DNA of 64,000 nucleotides from Cladobotryum mycophilum. Its lineage: Eukaryota > Ascomycota > Sordariomycetes > Hypocreales > Hypocreaceae. This document shows, one piece after another, positions 11,281 through 22,342 of the stretch; position 1 is the stretch's first letter, and every line of letters starts with the position of its first letter. A program made the position numbers and the translations under genes. The DNA lies in contig CM071590.1 in the NCBI GenBank assembly GCA_036429605.1, forward strand, positions 3,472,001 to 3,536,000, written 5' to 3'. The notes under the pieces are model-generated. The model did no database searches, was not told the DNA's origin, and saw only the letters and a list, made by a program, of their open reading frames with translations.

Positions 11281-11937
11281 ATGTCCTCAGCAGACCCAAC
11301 CCCCATATCACCCAGCCGCTTCGCCGCCGCCCTCAAGGACCTCTCCGTCGGCATGCTCCACCTCAAGGTCCTCGAAATCCGAAACTCCATCGCCCACCTC
11401 CAGTACTCCAACGACCAGCTCAAGCCCTTTGCCGAGGGCTCCGCCACCGCCCTCGGGGACAACAATGACGCCTCCGTCGCCGTGGAGGGCGGCGAGCCCG
11501 ACCAGGATTGCATCGACGCCATCAGGGAGAACGAGCAGGTCATCGACCGCATGGCCGAGCGCCTCGCCATCATCCGCGCAGAGGTGGAAGAGCGGGGCGT
11601 GAGCTGGACGGAATTCCAGAGCAAGGACGAGGTCGAAAAGGGAGATGATGATGCGGCGGCGGCGGCGGAAAAGGTCAACGGCGAGGGCGTCAATGGGCAC
11701 GTGGAGGAAGCTGGGGAGGGCGAACAGACGGAAACACGACACTCTGCATGGACAGATGGCACGTTCCAAACCGGCACAATAAGTAGTGGCCAGGTACATC
11801 TGGACAGCCAACCGGGAAGACCGAATGGAGGGGGTAGCTTGAGTGATGAGCAGCTGAGAGCCAGATTGGCAGAGCGCATGCGAAATCTTGAGGTTGACGG
11901 AGACGACGACGATGAAGAGGGAGGTTTGCACCTCTGA
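11281..11937 (+). CDS. Tma17-like proteasome assembly chaperone
   Basis: A single-exon gene of 218 aa. Residues 10-50 (FAAALKDLSVGMLHLKVLEI followed by RNSIAHLQYSNDQL) and residues 75-105 (DAIRENEQVIDRMAERLAII) match the two conserved helices of yeast Tma17/Adc17 as I remember it. That protein is a stress-inducible chaperone promoting assembly of the proteasome Rpt6-Rpt3 pair and is also ribosome-associated. Both blocks are likely coiled-coil. The remaining half is acidic and Ala/Gly/Glu-rich, apparently disordered, with a C-terminal LSDEQLRARLAERM helix and a run of Asp/Glu. It is about 70 aa longer than the yeast protein, mainly in this tail. The identification is by pattern, without a database search. 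Confidence 0.72.
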   Translation: MSSADPTPISPSRFAAALKDLSVGMLHLKVLEIRNSIAHLQYSNDQLKPFAEGSATALGDNNDASVAVEGGEPDQDCIDAIRENEQVIDRMAERLAIIRAEVEERGVSWTEFQSKDEVEKGDDDAAAAAEKVNGEGVNGHVEEAGEGEQTETRHSAWTDGTFQTGTISSGQVHLDSQPGRPNGGGSLSDEQLRARLAERMRNLEVDGDDDDEEGGLHL

Positions 11938-12402
11938 TGTGTACAAGTGCTATTCTGCATGGCTGGCGTTTGGGTTTTCTTGGGCTGGTTCAATGTCGCG
12001 GAGATATACCCCAGACTACAAAATTTCAGGTTGATAACGTTAGGGACAGGACAATACAGCTGACTTCGAGGCTATGGTTGACATATCACAATGTTTTACG
12101 TGAGTTGGGCAATGAGAGTAAACGTTGTGTGTGAAAATACTCTGTTGTGCAACTGTGCGCTGCACTCTGGGCTGAATTTCTCGCCTGTTGTCTTTGAAAA
12201 GAGAAAAAGAGAAAAAATACACCAATCCGTACGCCGAGCCATGCTCCATAAGCTACCCAAGGATCACCCCACGCCGTTCTCTGTGCTGTGCTCAAACAGA
12301 AGCGGAAAAGAACCAGAGACATGCAAACAAGGAAACTGAACAACAGAAAGCAACACGCCCATCTTCACACAACGCTTTTTGGTTAGAAGAAAGTATACAT
12401 GT
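11938..12402. other. intergenic region between convergent genes
   Basis: This holds the 3' flanks of the Tma17-like gene and of the conserved gene on the minus strand. No gene or structured repeat is seen. Confidence 0.5.
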
Positions 12403-13609
12403 TTAGTCCGAGTCATCGCCAACTGGCGATGCTAGGTTCCTCCTCATCCGCGTGGACATTTGCCGCCTGGATCGCTTTGATCGAGAACGGCCAGTGCTAG
12501 CTTCACTGCTAGGTATTGTTTCTAGCTTTGGTCGTTGTGCAACGCGTCCAACTTTGCTAGACTGGCTGGCACTCTTGGACACACGGGGTGTGAAGATGTC
12601 CTCGAATTCGTCTTCTGACTCAAATCCGGGCGGTATAGCCAAGGGTCGTAGTCGGTTCTTTGACCTCGGCCTGTCAAAGGGCGATGGCGCATCTATGGAT
12701 TCATCTGAAGCTTCAAAGGATAAGCTGCGACTTCTATGCAAGCTTGAGTAGCTGGTTCGAGAAACAAAGAGCGAATCGATCAACTGCTCCTCTGTGGGGA
12801 AGCTCTCCTTCAACATCTTTTCCTTTAGAATCTTATCGTGGACAAGACGAGCCAGTTGAATATCCTCGCCCACCAGAGTAGTCTTCCCACTTGACTTGCT
12901 AGCAGAGCTGGCAGCTCGGCTAACAGGAACTTTGCCCTCCATAACCTTGGCGGGTGGCGGAGGTTGAAGCATCCATTTATGGGCACCTTTATGAGGAAGC
13001 TTGCTGCTGACGACAGGCGGGTGATAGTCGTTGACAGGTGGGTTTCGGGGTGCCAAGTAAAAAGCGCGGCGGTCTTCTTCCGTCACCTCCTTTTCTTTAC
13101 CGAGCGTTGATTCTATCAGCCTTCCCGCTGAATCTCGCGCCTTGGAGAAGGCATCTTTTAGTTTGTGGCCAGACCATTCTCCCCATAACTCTTCATCCTC
13201 TCGCTGATATCCGTGTCGCGTATTCCAGTCGTCCGATAGCATATCCTCCTCTGGCATCGCCGTCATACTGTCGTCGAAATGGGCTTGACTATGGGCAGTA
13301 CCGGTACGGTCTGATATGCTCATGACACTGCTTTCCCCCGGCGCTCATCAAGCCTCGTTGGCTTGAATTCTTGCTTACGGATTTCTTCGGCAGACTCGGT
13401 CCCATGGTAATTTCCTCCTGCCAAAACGGGTTTGTGTTATAGGGCGACGGATGGCGGTACAAGCCAGGCTGTTCCGTCTCCAGCTTGGCCTTTTCCAGCC
13501 TCTCTTTCTTGGCCTCGGCCTTGACCTTGTGACGATGCCGTACTTGGGCGCATGGTGTGCAGGCTAGGATGTAGAAGACGGCCGACTGAAAGGCGACGGG
13601 GAAAGACAT
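12403..13609 (-). CDS. conserved fungal protein of unknown function, frame broken once
   Basis: The N-terminal block (MSFPVAFQSAVFYILACTPC, then a basic helix, then HPSPYNTNPFWQEEI and MGPSLPKK) and the C-terminal block (REDEELWGEWSG, VTEEDRRAFYLAPRNPPVND, HKWMLQPPPPAKVMEGKVP) belong to one protein family that I recognise from filamentous ascomycetes but cannot name. Total is about 400 aa. The first 20 residues form a single hydrophobic segment with two Cys and could be a signal anchor. The rest is Ser/Arg/Pro-rich and probably disordered, ending in SRSKRSRRQMSTRMRR-like basic sequence. The frames meet at a C5 run (13335-13339 on the + strand). Removing one base there gives SAGESSVMSISD in frame. 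An intron does not solve it: the only donor/acceptor pair spans 51 nt and leaves the frame unchanged. Confidence 0.65.
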
Positions 13610-14752
13610 TTTGTAGGGTTAACAGGGCAATGCCCTGTATCGAGTAGGCCTCTCAATTGATCACGGTTGAAGGTGCAACATGGACGTATGAAGAAGGTTA
13701 TTGGGGGTTGCGAATTCGACGGGTAACGAAACGGAGAGAAAGTCGACGCCGGAGAATAGTACCAAGACAGGTAGGTAAACTGACAACCGAAGAGCTGATG
13801 CAAGTATTGGGCAGGGAAGAAGTAGTACTATGAATCGACTCAGTCTTTCGGTGTTACTGGAATGGAATAATGTAATTCGTAGATCGACGAGGGCGATGGG
13901 GGGCGTGGGATTTCGAAAGTCGTCAACTCAGAGTAAGGGGGGATTCGATCGTGTTTCAACAGCACTTTAAAGGGATGTCGGGACCGAGGTGCGTAGCACT
14001 CAAAGGATCCGTAGAAGAAGAGAAAGAGAGAGATAGAAGAGGAACAAGAAAAGAATTGGAAGTAAAAAAAGGCTTGGGAAGAATTGTTAACACAAAAATT
14101 GTCAGGTTCAAGAAAAAAAGACTGAGAAACGAATTGACACACAAAAAAAAAAGAATGGCGAAGAGTAAGTCGGCAGAAGGAAGAAAACGAGAGGACGTGA
14201 TGCTGAAACGGGAATGAGGGATGATGCAGAAGGAAGGGCCCAAAAGGGTGGTGGCAGTGAAGGCATACGACGACTACCTGCTGGGTACGGAGTACTACTT
14301 TGGTCACCTACCAAACCTTGAAGGGAGAGCAAGACAGGACGGAACAGACGCTGGCGCCGTCAGGCGGCGGGCAAGAAGGCCAGAGGTAACAAAAGAGGTA
14401 CTACCACAGCGAGCGTGGTGCGTGGGTTCCACGGTTTGGGGAAATGGCTAGACGCTGCAGTTCCAGGGGTCAAACCTGCTAAAACAGCTATGTGATTAGT
14501 GGAAAACACCCCCGAGAACTGGAGGTTTGCCAGCCAACAATGGGGAACGCCCAGGCCTCAAAGGTACCCCGAAGGTCACTGTAACCCCGCCCCTCCCCCA
14601 AGCGCCCAAAATGCCCAGAGGTTGATGAACTGTACAACGGGGGGTTCAGGTCAGGTCAGGTACCTACCACACTTTTGGAAAGGCCAGAACGTGGCCACCA
14701 CACCCACAGCAGCAGACCAGACCAGACCAAACCAAAACGTATGTATAGTTAG

Positions 14753-14776
14753 GGTTGGTTGGTTGGTTGGTTGGTT
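14753..14776 (+). repeat. (GGTT)n microsatellite
   Basis: About six GGTT units. It is preceded within 120 bp by GGTCA and CCAGA short repeats. Confidence 0.85.
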
Positions 14777-15487
14777 GTATTACTATGGTGCCTTGATAGT
14801 TTGGCCGTTGGTTCAAGGGAGTTTTAAGAAAACAGATCTTAATTAGACCTGAGGCGACGCTTGTTCGGTTTTCGGTTTGGCTCCAAACTTGTGGGGGGTC
14901 TTTTCTGGAAAAGATGGCGGTACGACGCTTGGTTTTAAAGGTGGTAGACTAGTAATACTTGGTAGGTCGCAGTTCAAAATGGGCGAGAGTTTGCAAACGT
15001 TGGAAAGAAAAAAGAAAAAACTACAGCGGGAAGGCAAGGGAATGGCGAGAAACTTTTTTCCCTTCTTCCCTATGTGACATCAAAGGCTGAGCGGCAGTCC
15101 CGTTATTACAAGTACAACGTAAAAGAATGAATGGCCCACGTAACCAACCATGCCAACGTTAAATGTATTACTTGTACTCCGTATGTATGGGACCTTGGGC
15201 AAAAGGTGCAATTCGGAACCCGAAAGCCCATTTGGTGCCCTGCCCTGTCGCCCTTGTTCCGGCTGCCTATTAATCCCCCCTGGTCTTTGTCTTGTCTTGT
15301 CTCCTCCAAGGGCCCCATGGATTTCTTTCTCCATCTGGGAGAGAGATGGTACGGGAGTACAGCAAATAATATTGCATGTACAAGTATAACGTAAGTCGAG
15401 TCGGGTACTTGTATTACCCCATAGTATTACCTTTTACACGCGCGCCGGACGCGGACTTGTCCAGAAGCCGCCTGCTACGTTTTTCTC

Positions 15488-15540
15488 AGTTGCAGTTGCA
15501 GTTACGGTTGCAGTTACGGTTGCAGTTGCTGCTGCTGCTG
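15488..15540 (+). repeat. imperfect (GCAGTT/ACGGTT)n and (GCT)n repeat
   Basis: Hexanucleotide units CAGTTG and CGGTTG alternate, then give way to five GCT units. Confidence 0.8.
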
Positions 15541-18094
15541 TCAAGCGCCAAGAGTCTTGGACGTATGCACTTACATTACCCGACCTGCATGAGGAATAGC
15601 GAAATCTGGAAACACTTGCATTTGGCATTTTGCTTTTTTTTTGGCTTTGCACCGTTTTTTTGTATCCACGTCGTCGACGTAAAAGGTAGGTAATAGTAAT
15701 ACCAGATGGAGCATAACATCTTCTCTCCTCCGCCTTGCGTCTCTATCTCTTCCTTTTCTTCTTCTCCTCTCGTTGGGCACTGAGAAAAAGGCCAAGACTC
15801 GTTAAAAAACCTCTCAAATCATAGCCCCCACCGGCAGAAAAGTTGCCGTCTGACAACAACACCTCGTTCGTCTTGCATCCCACGAATGGATCCAACATGC
15901 GCTGCACATACCAAACATACCATACCGTCTTGTTTCCCCCGTATACTTGCACATACTCCGTACACTCGCCGCCCCATTCTCCGTAAAAATGTCTCGTAAA
16001 TTGCAATTTGCATTTGCCCAAAAAGTAAAAAGTACAACTATTGCTGCGTAAGAGGATACTCGTTGGACGCTTCCGTTTAGTGCCACGACCACCACGAGAC
16101 GAGAGCCACATCGTCATGCAACGGACGAAAACGTAGGATGTGTTGCCAAGCAAAGTGGGCGAAACATGAGATCGCCGTTCGGTGAAGGCGCATAGAAGGT
16201 TTTTTGTTTTTTGAAAGCCAAATCTATCGGGCCTTCCACAATCAATCGCTAAAATCTGTTTCCTCGGTTTCTCTCGGGTCTCCCTCGCTTGTTCTTCTCC
16301 ATTTTTAGAGTTCTTGTAGACTCTCCTTCTTCCAACCTGTAATTCCACCAACATCACGACAAATCTACCATGGTGTTTCGCACTCACATGCCAAACTTGA
16401 CGATGCAAACCCGGTGAAACGCGATCCCTCTAGTTCATCTACTTGTAGTCCATCAGTTCAGCTGAGATGCCTCTTGATGACGCCGCCAATTGTCTTGGTT
16501 CCTAAATAAACAAAAACTCTCAGTAGTCTGGTCTCCCGGTCCTTCAAATGCCCTGGAGCCTGGGGTAGGGAGAGGAGACGATGGTGCCATGAATTGCTAG
16601 AGTCTGCACTGACCCAGGGCCACGCACACCTCCCTCCCTCCTCACCCCCTTTTTTGATTCATCAATCGCCAGATGCAATGCATGTCTCTCGTTCTCCAAG
16701 GCACGGCCAGGCTTTGGCCAAAAAAACAACTACGGGACCTTGTTTTTCGTTTTCTTGGAGCAAACAAAAAAAAAAAAAGGCCAATGCGACGACACGGGCG
16801 GGATGTTACTTTACAAACTGTTGAGCTAAAAAGAACGTCAGTGCTATCATTTTATCTTACTCCGTATATATTTTCCTTTTTTCCCCATCGATTCATATTA
16901 ATCTCAGACTCGCATGTTCAGATACGAGTTTTCCTTTTTCCCAAGATGCGGATCTCTCTCGTGGCCCCCCCCCCCCCCAAAAAAAAAACCGCATTCATCT
17001 CCACCCCTTGTCTTGAGACGTGGCTGTATCTACAACACACACACTTGACCACGGGTAGCAAAAAACATGGGGGTTCACTTTTTTTCGTGGCTGGACAAAT
17101 CCCCTCCTCTCCCTTCATGGCTGATGTGATTCCGCGGCGGCATGAGCTTCCGATTTCGACCACGATACCTGCAATGCATCATCCCACCCTTCAAGCGGCG
17201 CCCCATCTATAAAACGCCATGCATGCTGGCCAGCCTCGTTCTACTTACTCTGTTAGTTTACCGACACTTCCCAGACATGTGCTTCGTCCGGAAACTCTTT
17301 CAGTATCATGAGCTACTGCACACCCTTGAGAACAACGCATCGTGCACGTAGAGGGCAAGGCGACACCGCCCAAGAGACAATCGGTAAAATACGGCTCAGG
17401 CATATTTGCTTGTTCAAGACTATGGATACACAAAGCTGTCAATGCATCGTACCCCTGTAGCCTGCAGCCAGGATCTTCCCACAAGGCTTCCCCAAACCTC
17501 GAGCCATCATCACACACCATGTATGTTATGCTCATATATCTAACTTCACGAAAACGCAAAGCGAGAACCGGTTTTTCAAGTGATGCAGTCATGTCGTATC
17601 CAAGAGTCCGTCATAGTTTGAAATCATATCTCCCATTGCAATGCCTCTACCGTGGTTCTGGTTCATTTTACATAAAAACACACAAGAAAATATCGTAGCT
17701 CATCCACCATGAGATACCTTTTTCCCTGTTCCCTCACGATTGCCTCCATACCTACCTAACCAGCCTCTGGCTTATCCTCCATATCGCCAGATTCAAGAGA
17801 GACCCTAGGCGGCTGGTGAAAGTCGGCTGAAACCACAATTCCCAGCCATAAAACAATTACCTCGCCACTTATACACCACCCCGTCTCCCTTCCTTAGCCC
17901 CATTTTCTTCAAGCAAACTGCATTTTATGACTGCCTTCTGATCCAACTTCATAGGCAAACAAAAAGAAAAAGAAAAAGGAATACATTGATCGTTTGTTGA
18001 TCAATTTCATGAAGAGTATTGTACAGCATCAGGGCTTAAAAATCCCGCTGCTCAAAGTTGAAGCCACGTTCCAAATATGGATTTTTTTTCGGGT

Positions 18095-19384
18095 TTAGAC
18101 CTCCCACTCCTCCTCAATCTCCTCGGCATCATCGTCCTTGACGGTGAGGGCTGAGAAAGATCCAAAGTTCTTAGGAGGTGCTGGCTTCGCAGCCTGCTGG
18201 TTGTTGGTGGCAGCCTGCTTAGGCTGAGATGCCGGCTGGCTTTCTTTGCGGTCGTCTCCTGAGTCGGCAGATGACGGTGCCTTCTTGGACTTCTTGGACT
18301 TGGTCTTGACAGTGCTCCATTCGTCAGATTCGTCGCGGAGCATCTCCATCTGCTCCTCCTCTGATGGGAGAGTTGAGATCCAGGAATCCTCTGGCTTCAG
18401 GCTGGACTCCTTCTTGACAGCAGGAGTGGGGGCCTGGGTGGGAGCAGGCTTCTTCTCAAAGGTGTCCAATGGCTCGTAAATAGTGGAATCTTCAGAGTTC
18501 TTGGTCTCAACACCATTGGTACCATTGGGAGCACCTTGAGTCCAAGCCGAGTTTGCTACGTTAGCAGCAGCCATGAATTCAGATCCGTCCTTGGCAGCGC
18601 GTCCTTCGGCAATTCGGGCTGTTCGTCGCTGGTTCTCCTCAAGAACCTTGCGTTCCTTCTCAGAGTCCTCGCGAGCAGCTTTGGCAGCCTCGGCCTTCTT
18701 GCGGTTTTGTCGCTGCTTCTTAGTCTCGGCCGGCTCTGGGGCCTTGGCAGCCTTCTTCTGCTTCTTGGAGGTCGTGTCGGTCAGTCGCAGAATGGAGGGG
18801 CCAGCAGGAGCAGGCTCAAGCATGTCACTGACGCCGCTCACGTCAACGGGACGGGCTTCAGGCGAGTTGGCTGAAGAGGCATCATCGTCGGCATCAGCAC
18901 CGTGGGATGACGGGGCAGATTGAACGACCGGGACCTCCGGCTCGGCGGGCTTCTCCTGAACGACGGCCTTCTTGTTGGCGCGGGATTGCTTCACAGACTT
19001 CTCCCGCTGCTTGGCTCCGTCAGTCTTGGAGGTGAGCTTATGGCCCTCCTGGGCTTTGGCAAGCTGCCTGGCAAATTCACGATTGTCCACATCCTCCTTT
19101 GCCGAAGATTTTGCTGGCTCGGGGGCCTTTTCCTTTTCTTGGGGCTCTGATTTGGGAGCCTTGTTGGTGACCTCCTGGGTCTCCGAGACAAATGACTCTA
19201 ATCGTTGTTTCTTTTTCTTCTCTTCTTTCCGCGGCTCTGGCTGTGCGGTCTTGGTGACTTTGTTCAGGGTAGGTACAACTCTCTTCTTGGATTTTTGAGT
19301 TGACACGTGGTAAATGACATAGCCAAGGCCAATCAAGGTGGCATAAGCACCGATAGTGTAGAGGTTGCCAATATTATCAGCCAT
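18095..19384 (-). CDS. conserved fungal protein, single N-terminal membrane anchor and Lys/Glu-rich body
   Basis: A 429-aa single-exon protein. Residues about 8-27 form one hydrophobic segment (IGAYATLIGLGYVIYHV) followed at once by basic residues, so it is probably a type I or tail-out anchor in the ER or another membrane. The rest is highly charged. Alternating Lys/Glu/Ala stretches (about 50-260) are likely coiled-coil or disordered, with a KKQRQNRKKAEAAKAARE-like helix reminiscent of ribosome or RNA-binding factors. A conserved-looking tail has DSWISTLPSEEEQMEMLRDE, then EWSTVKTKSKKSKK, and an acidic C-terminus. The pattern resembles fungal proteins annotated only as hypothetical. I do not recognise a function. 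Codon use is GC-rich and regular, which supports a real gene. Confidence 0.72.
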   Translation of the reverse strand: MADNIGNLYTIGAYATLIGLGYVIYHVSTQKSKKRVVPTLNKVTKTAQPEPRKEEKKKKQRLESFVSETQEVTNKAPKSEPQEKEKAPEPAKSSAKEDVDNREFARQLAKAQEGHKLTSKTDGAKQREKSVKQSRANKKAVVQEKPAEPEVPVVQSAPSSHGADADDDASSANSPEARPVDVSGVSDMLEPAPAGPSILRLTDTTSKKQKKAAKAPEPAETKKQRQNRKKAEAAKAAREDSEKERKVLEENQRRTARIAEGRAAKDGSEFMAAANVANSAWTQGAPNGTNGVETKNSEDSTIYEPLDTFEKKPAPTQAPTPAVKKESSLKPEDSWISTLPSEEEQMEMLRDESDEWSTVKTKSKKSKKAPSSADSGDDRKESQPASQPKQAATNNQQAAKPAPPKNFGSFSALTVKDDDAEEIEEEWEV

Positions 19385-21176
19385 GATGAAGTGTGGTAGG
19401 TTTTGTAACGTATAGAGTAGTCAATTGGTGATGACGTGGCGATTAAAAAGTTAAGGTGTGGATGGTCGGTGGAGGCTAAGGAAACGAGATGAAGCTATCC
19501 TCACTACGAAAGAGAGACCAGCAAGCTTCCCGGGCACAAATAGAATAGTGCAAATGTCCGTTATTTGATGGAGTTTCGGGAGGTCGCAGAATTGTCGGTG
19601 CTCAAGTCTGCTGCGGTCGCATCGGAATGCCTCCCATGCAGTGAGGTTATCTGCAGCTGGTAGTTGGTAAGCTTTACCGACCTATAGCAAGGATGTTTGT
19701 TGTTTGCCAAGGGGCGGGTGGGGGGAGAAGAGATGAAATAGCAACACACCGTACCTGAAGGGAGGGCGACGATGAAAATAAATAGAGGCCAGACGACGAA
19801 GGGAAGAATAAAGGCCAGGTATCGACGACGTTTGATGGGGAGGGATGGGGGATAGGATGCCAATGCAAGCAAGACACGGGAGAGAGAAAGCACCAGGTGG
19901 CTTCAACGAGAGAGAGCGTCGGGGGTATGTCGCTTTTGAAACGTCGCCAATGGGGAAGCGAGAAGCTGGCTGGGTTGCAGGGAGGTCCGGGATGGCACTC
20001 GTGGAAAGGTGAGTTGGGGATTACCTAGCAGCAGAATATAGCAGGGGTTGTCGTTGGCTGCCCCCTAAGATTCAGTGGTGGGGGATATTTTATAGCGTAT
20101 TGCGGCAGTGGAGGTTAGCCTACTCAAAACGCAGGTACCTCGCCAGCGAAAGATGGGTGTTGAGCTACACTGCGACCGCCGATGAGGAAAAGCTCTGATG
20201 ATGGATTTTGATGAGATCAATTTCAACGACGTGCAGGTACGATAAAATGGGGAATGAAGATGGGGCTTTTCGCTTCGAGAGATCCTAGGAAGCGGAGAAA
20301 AGAGGCGAGGTTTTAGGATTGCTTTTGATGTTTTACTTGGCGCCGTCGCGTCTGATGCAGTTGACAAGGTTTAACGAGCAATCGTACGTACATTCACAGC
20401 GCACACTGTCTACCTACCTGAACCTGTATCTACCTACTAAAGTACGCATACGGAGAACCTGGATGGGTGATGAATTATATAGTAGCCACAAGATGAAAAA
20501 CAAATGAGCTGAAACTGAATTACGGCCAGGTTTCGACTTTTCAGTGAATAGCATAATTGTTACTCTTTCCCTTTTCCTTCTACGACCTCTGCTCTGCAAC
20601 CTTCAGCATCTACCAACATTAGGTCTTGAAAATATCACATACTGTGAGCCAAGCCAAGCCAAGACTCCTGCATGTCATCACAAACCACAACTGGACGTGA
20701 TTTGAAACATTCAATCCAGTCTCGGCGTCAGCATGAAGCCTCTTTTCACCTGCAGACCTTCAGATATACGGTGTAGCTTGCTGAACATGGTACTTTTCCG
20801 CAAGACCGAATAAGAACACCGTGTTGAGTACCGAATCACCATCAAGTTATCTACCCTGTACTAACATGCAGTTAGCCATCGATACCCAGTGGACAGCAGA
20901 GTCCTCGATGAAGTATGGTGACTATAATAGATGCCAATAGTTGATGGCCTTTAGCTTTCCAGTGTGTGAATGAGATAAAAAGTTGATTACGGAGCAGAAG
21001 ACACAATGACCCGGCACAAATTCCCACTTACGTGTGGCTGTTGCTGCTCAAAGGAGTAGGTTGGCATCCCACACTCAGCTTCTCGCAGGTACTGGGCACT
21101 TTATATAAGTCGTCGCTGTGCAACCTCAATTCTATTAGATTAATGTACACAGCGAAGTTAGAACGAGAGCAGAATA
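19385..21176. other. intergenic region
   Basis: It begins with the promoter and leader of the membrane-anchored protein gene. No gene is supported: the open frames at 19561-19906 and 20065-20599 lack domains. A leader with an unspliced 5' intron cannot be excluded near 19.5-20.3 kb. Confidence 0.45.
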
Positions 21177-22159
21177 ATGGAACATTGCATTTTCACCCGC
21201 GCCTTCTCAGCCACAAGCGCAGGTGGCCTTTGTTCTGGCCTTGGCTCAGCTGGACCCCGACTCACGGATGAACAACTTCTATTCCACTTTGGTCGCCACC
21301 AAAGGCTCAAGAATAAACATCCGACTGCTTTGGTATCCGTGAGTGATCGTATTATCGATACTCTACGGCGTGCTTTCAACAAACACTACAAAGACGGCGA
21401 GTCTCCGGAGGATATTTACATCATCTTCGTCAAAACACTGGGCAATCTCAACGGAATAGCCATCCATTCAGCACGAGACCTGGCAAAGAAAGGCCAAAAT
21501 TCAAAATCCAACCAATTCATGCATGAGTTTCTTTTCGAATGGGCTATCCCTGAGAAATACGTAGTCCACACCATCTCTGTCTAGACTCTGATAGACCGTG
21601 GGCTTACGATGAAAGGTGACAACTACTTACATGTTGGACCACTTCCACCTTACTCCGATTTGTGCAGGGCAATGGTAAAAGACTATTTTGAAGACCAATA
21701 CAATTCATTGGAAGTCGGACTGAATTTGGGATTCTTCGCACAGCGCTATGGTGCGAGGGCACCTTTGAGGTGGATTGCCCACAGGTTATGTCTCGACCTT
21801 GTCACCATCAGCTGCCAGGATGAAAAGGACAACCCTGTTTATGGAACACTTTCTTTTAGAGATGATCATTTTGAAACACTCGGACCCGATTTCTTTTCTC
21901 AAATGAACGGGGGATAAACACAGCATTGATTGACTGATGGTTAACGAGCGAGAGCTTTGTTGAAGCTTGGGAGGAACATCGCGAAAGACTGGAGGAGAAT
22001 CTTGAGCTGATAGCTGGGATGTGGCATGACTTTCGGGCACAGTAGAGCGAATACGATCCCCATCAGCTTTCATATGAGCTGGCTGAGGAAGAACTGGAGA
22101 AATGGGAGGACGAAATACATGCGAACGCTGAGGTAGCAGCTGTAGAGGCTGGACTCTAA
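21177..22159 (+). pseudogene. decayed DUF7587-like gene with three in-frame stops and one frame break
   Basis: Two open stretches share one frame and are separated only by a TAG at 21582-21584, so they are one reading. After a G5 run (21909-21913) the reading continues in another frame through INTALID, a TGA at 21935-21937, a Trp/Glu-rich helix, a TAG at 22043-22045 and a final block ending at 22159. The first third (AFSATSAGG, then TALVSVSDR, then EFLFEWAIPEKYVV) resembles the fungal DUF7587 pattern of an N-terminal strand, an SVS segment and a C-terminal IPE motif. The family is of unknown function and expanded in filamentous ascomycetes. All three stops are one C-to-T change away from sense codons (CAG, CGA, CAG). 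The alternative to decay is A-to-I editing of the two TAG codons. The family call is tentative. Confidence 0.6.
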
Positions 22160-22342
22160 ACATAATTTTTTCTTTCTTTTTGCATCAGGAGAAGTCAACG
22201 GGGATGAGATAGTGAAAAAGAGAAACACCGAGCCCAGCTTTCCATAACTAAATGCTGAGATGGATGGTAGCGAATGAAATAAAGACGCATGGAAACTAAA
22301 ACACCAAGATTTCAAACTGTCCATTTACTTATCGACATTGTC

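Larger units (their letters stand above)
8751..16866. repeat. dispersed 9-mer TACTCCGTA / TACGGAGTA, five copies
   Basis: Exact copies lie at 8751-8759, 14286-14294 (reverse orientation), 15175-15183, 15954-15962 and 16858-16866. All are intergenic. I found no other exact copy in the window. A fixed 9-mer on both strands would be expected about 0.5 times in 64 kb of random sequence. Function unknown. Confidence 0.6.
13610..18094. other. 4.5-kb region without a supported gene
   Basis: Composition is mixed and rich in homopolymers and short tandem repeats: (GGTT)n at 14753 and GCAGTT/GCTGCT units at 15488. Four copies of the TACTCCGTA 9-mer lie here. The longest frames (for example the minus-strand 221-codon frame at 15743-16408) have no domain, unusual Cys/Trp content and no plausible splice partners. 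A long promoter or an unannotated non-coding transcript is possible. I see no tRNA or rRNA. Confidence 0.5.

Noticed and set aside
13331..13381. Intron as explanation for the frame change in the 12.4-13.6 kb gene
   Set aside because: The only GTAAGC...CAG pair is 51 nt long, so splicing leaves the reading unchanged, and it would remove conserved residues.
15743..16408. 221-codon minus-strand open frame
   Set aside because: Odd amino-acid content, no domain, no plausible splice partners.
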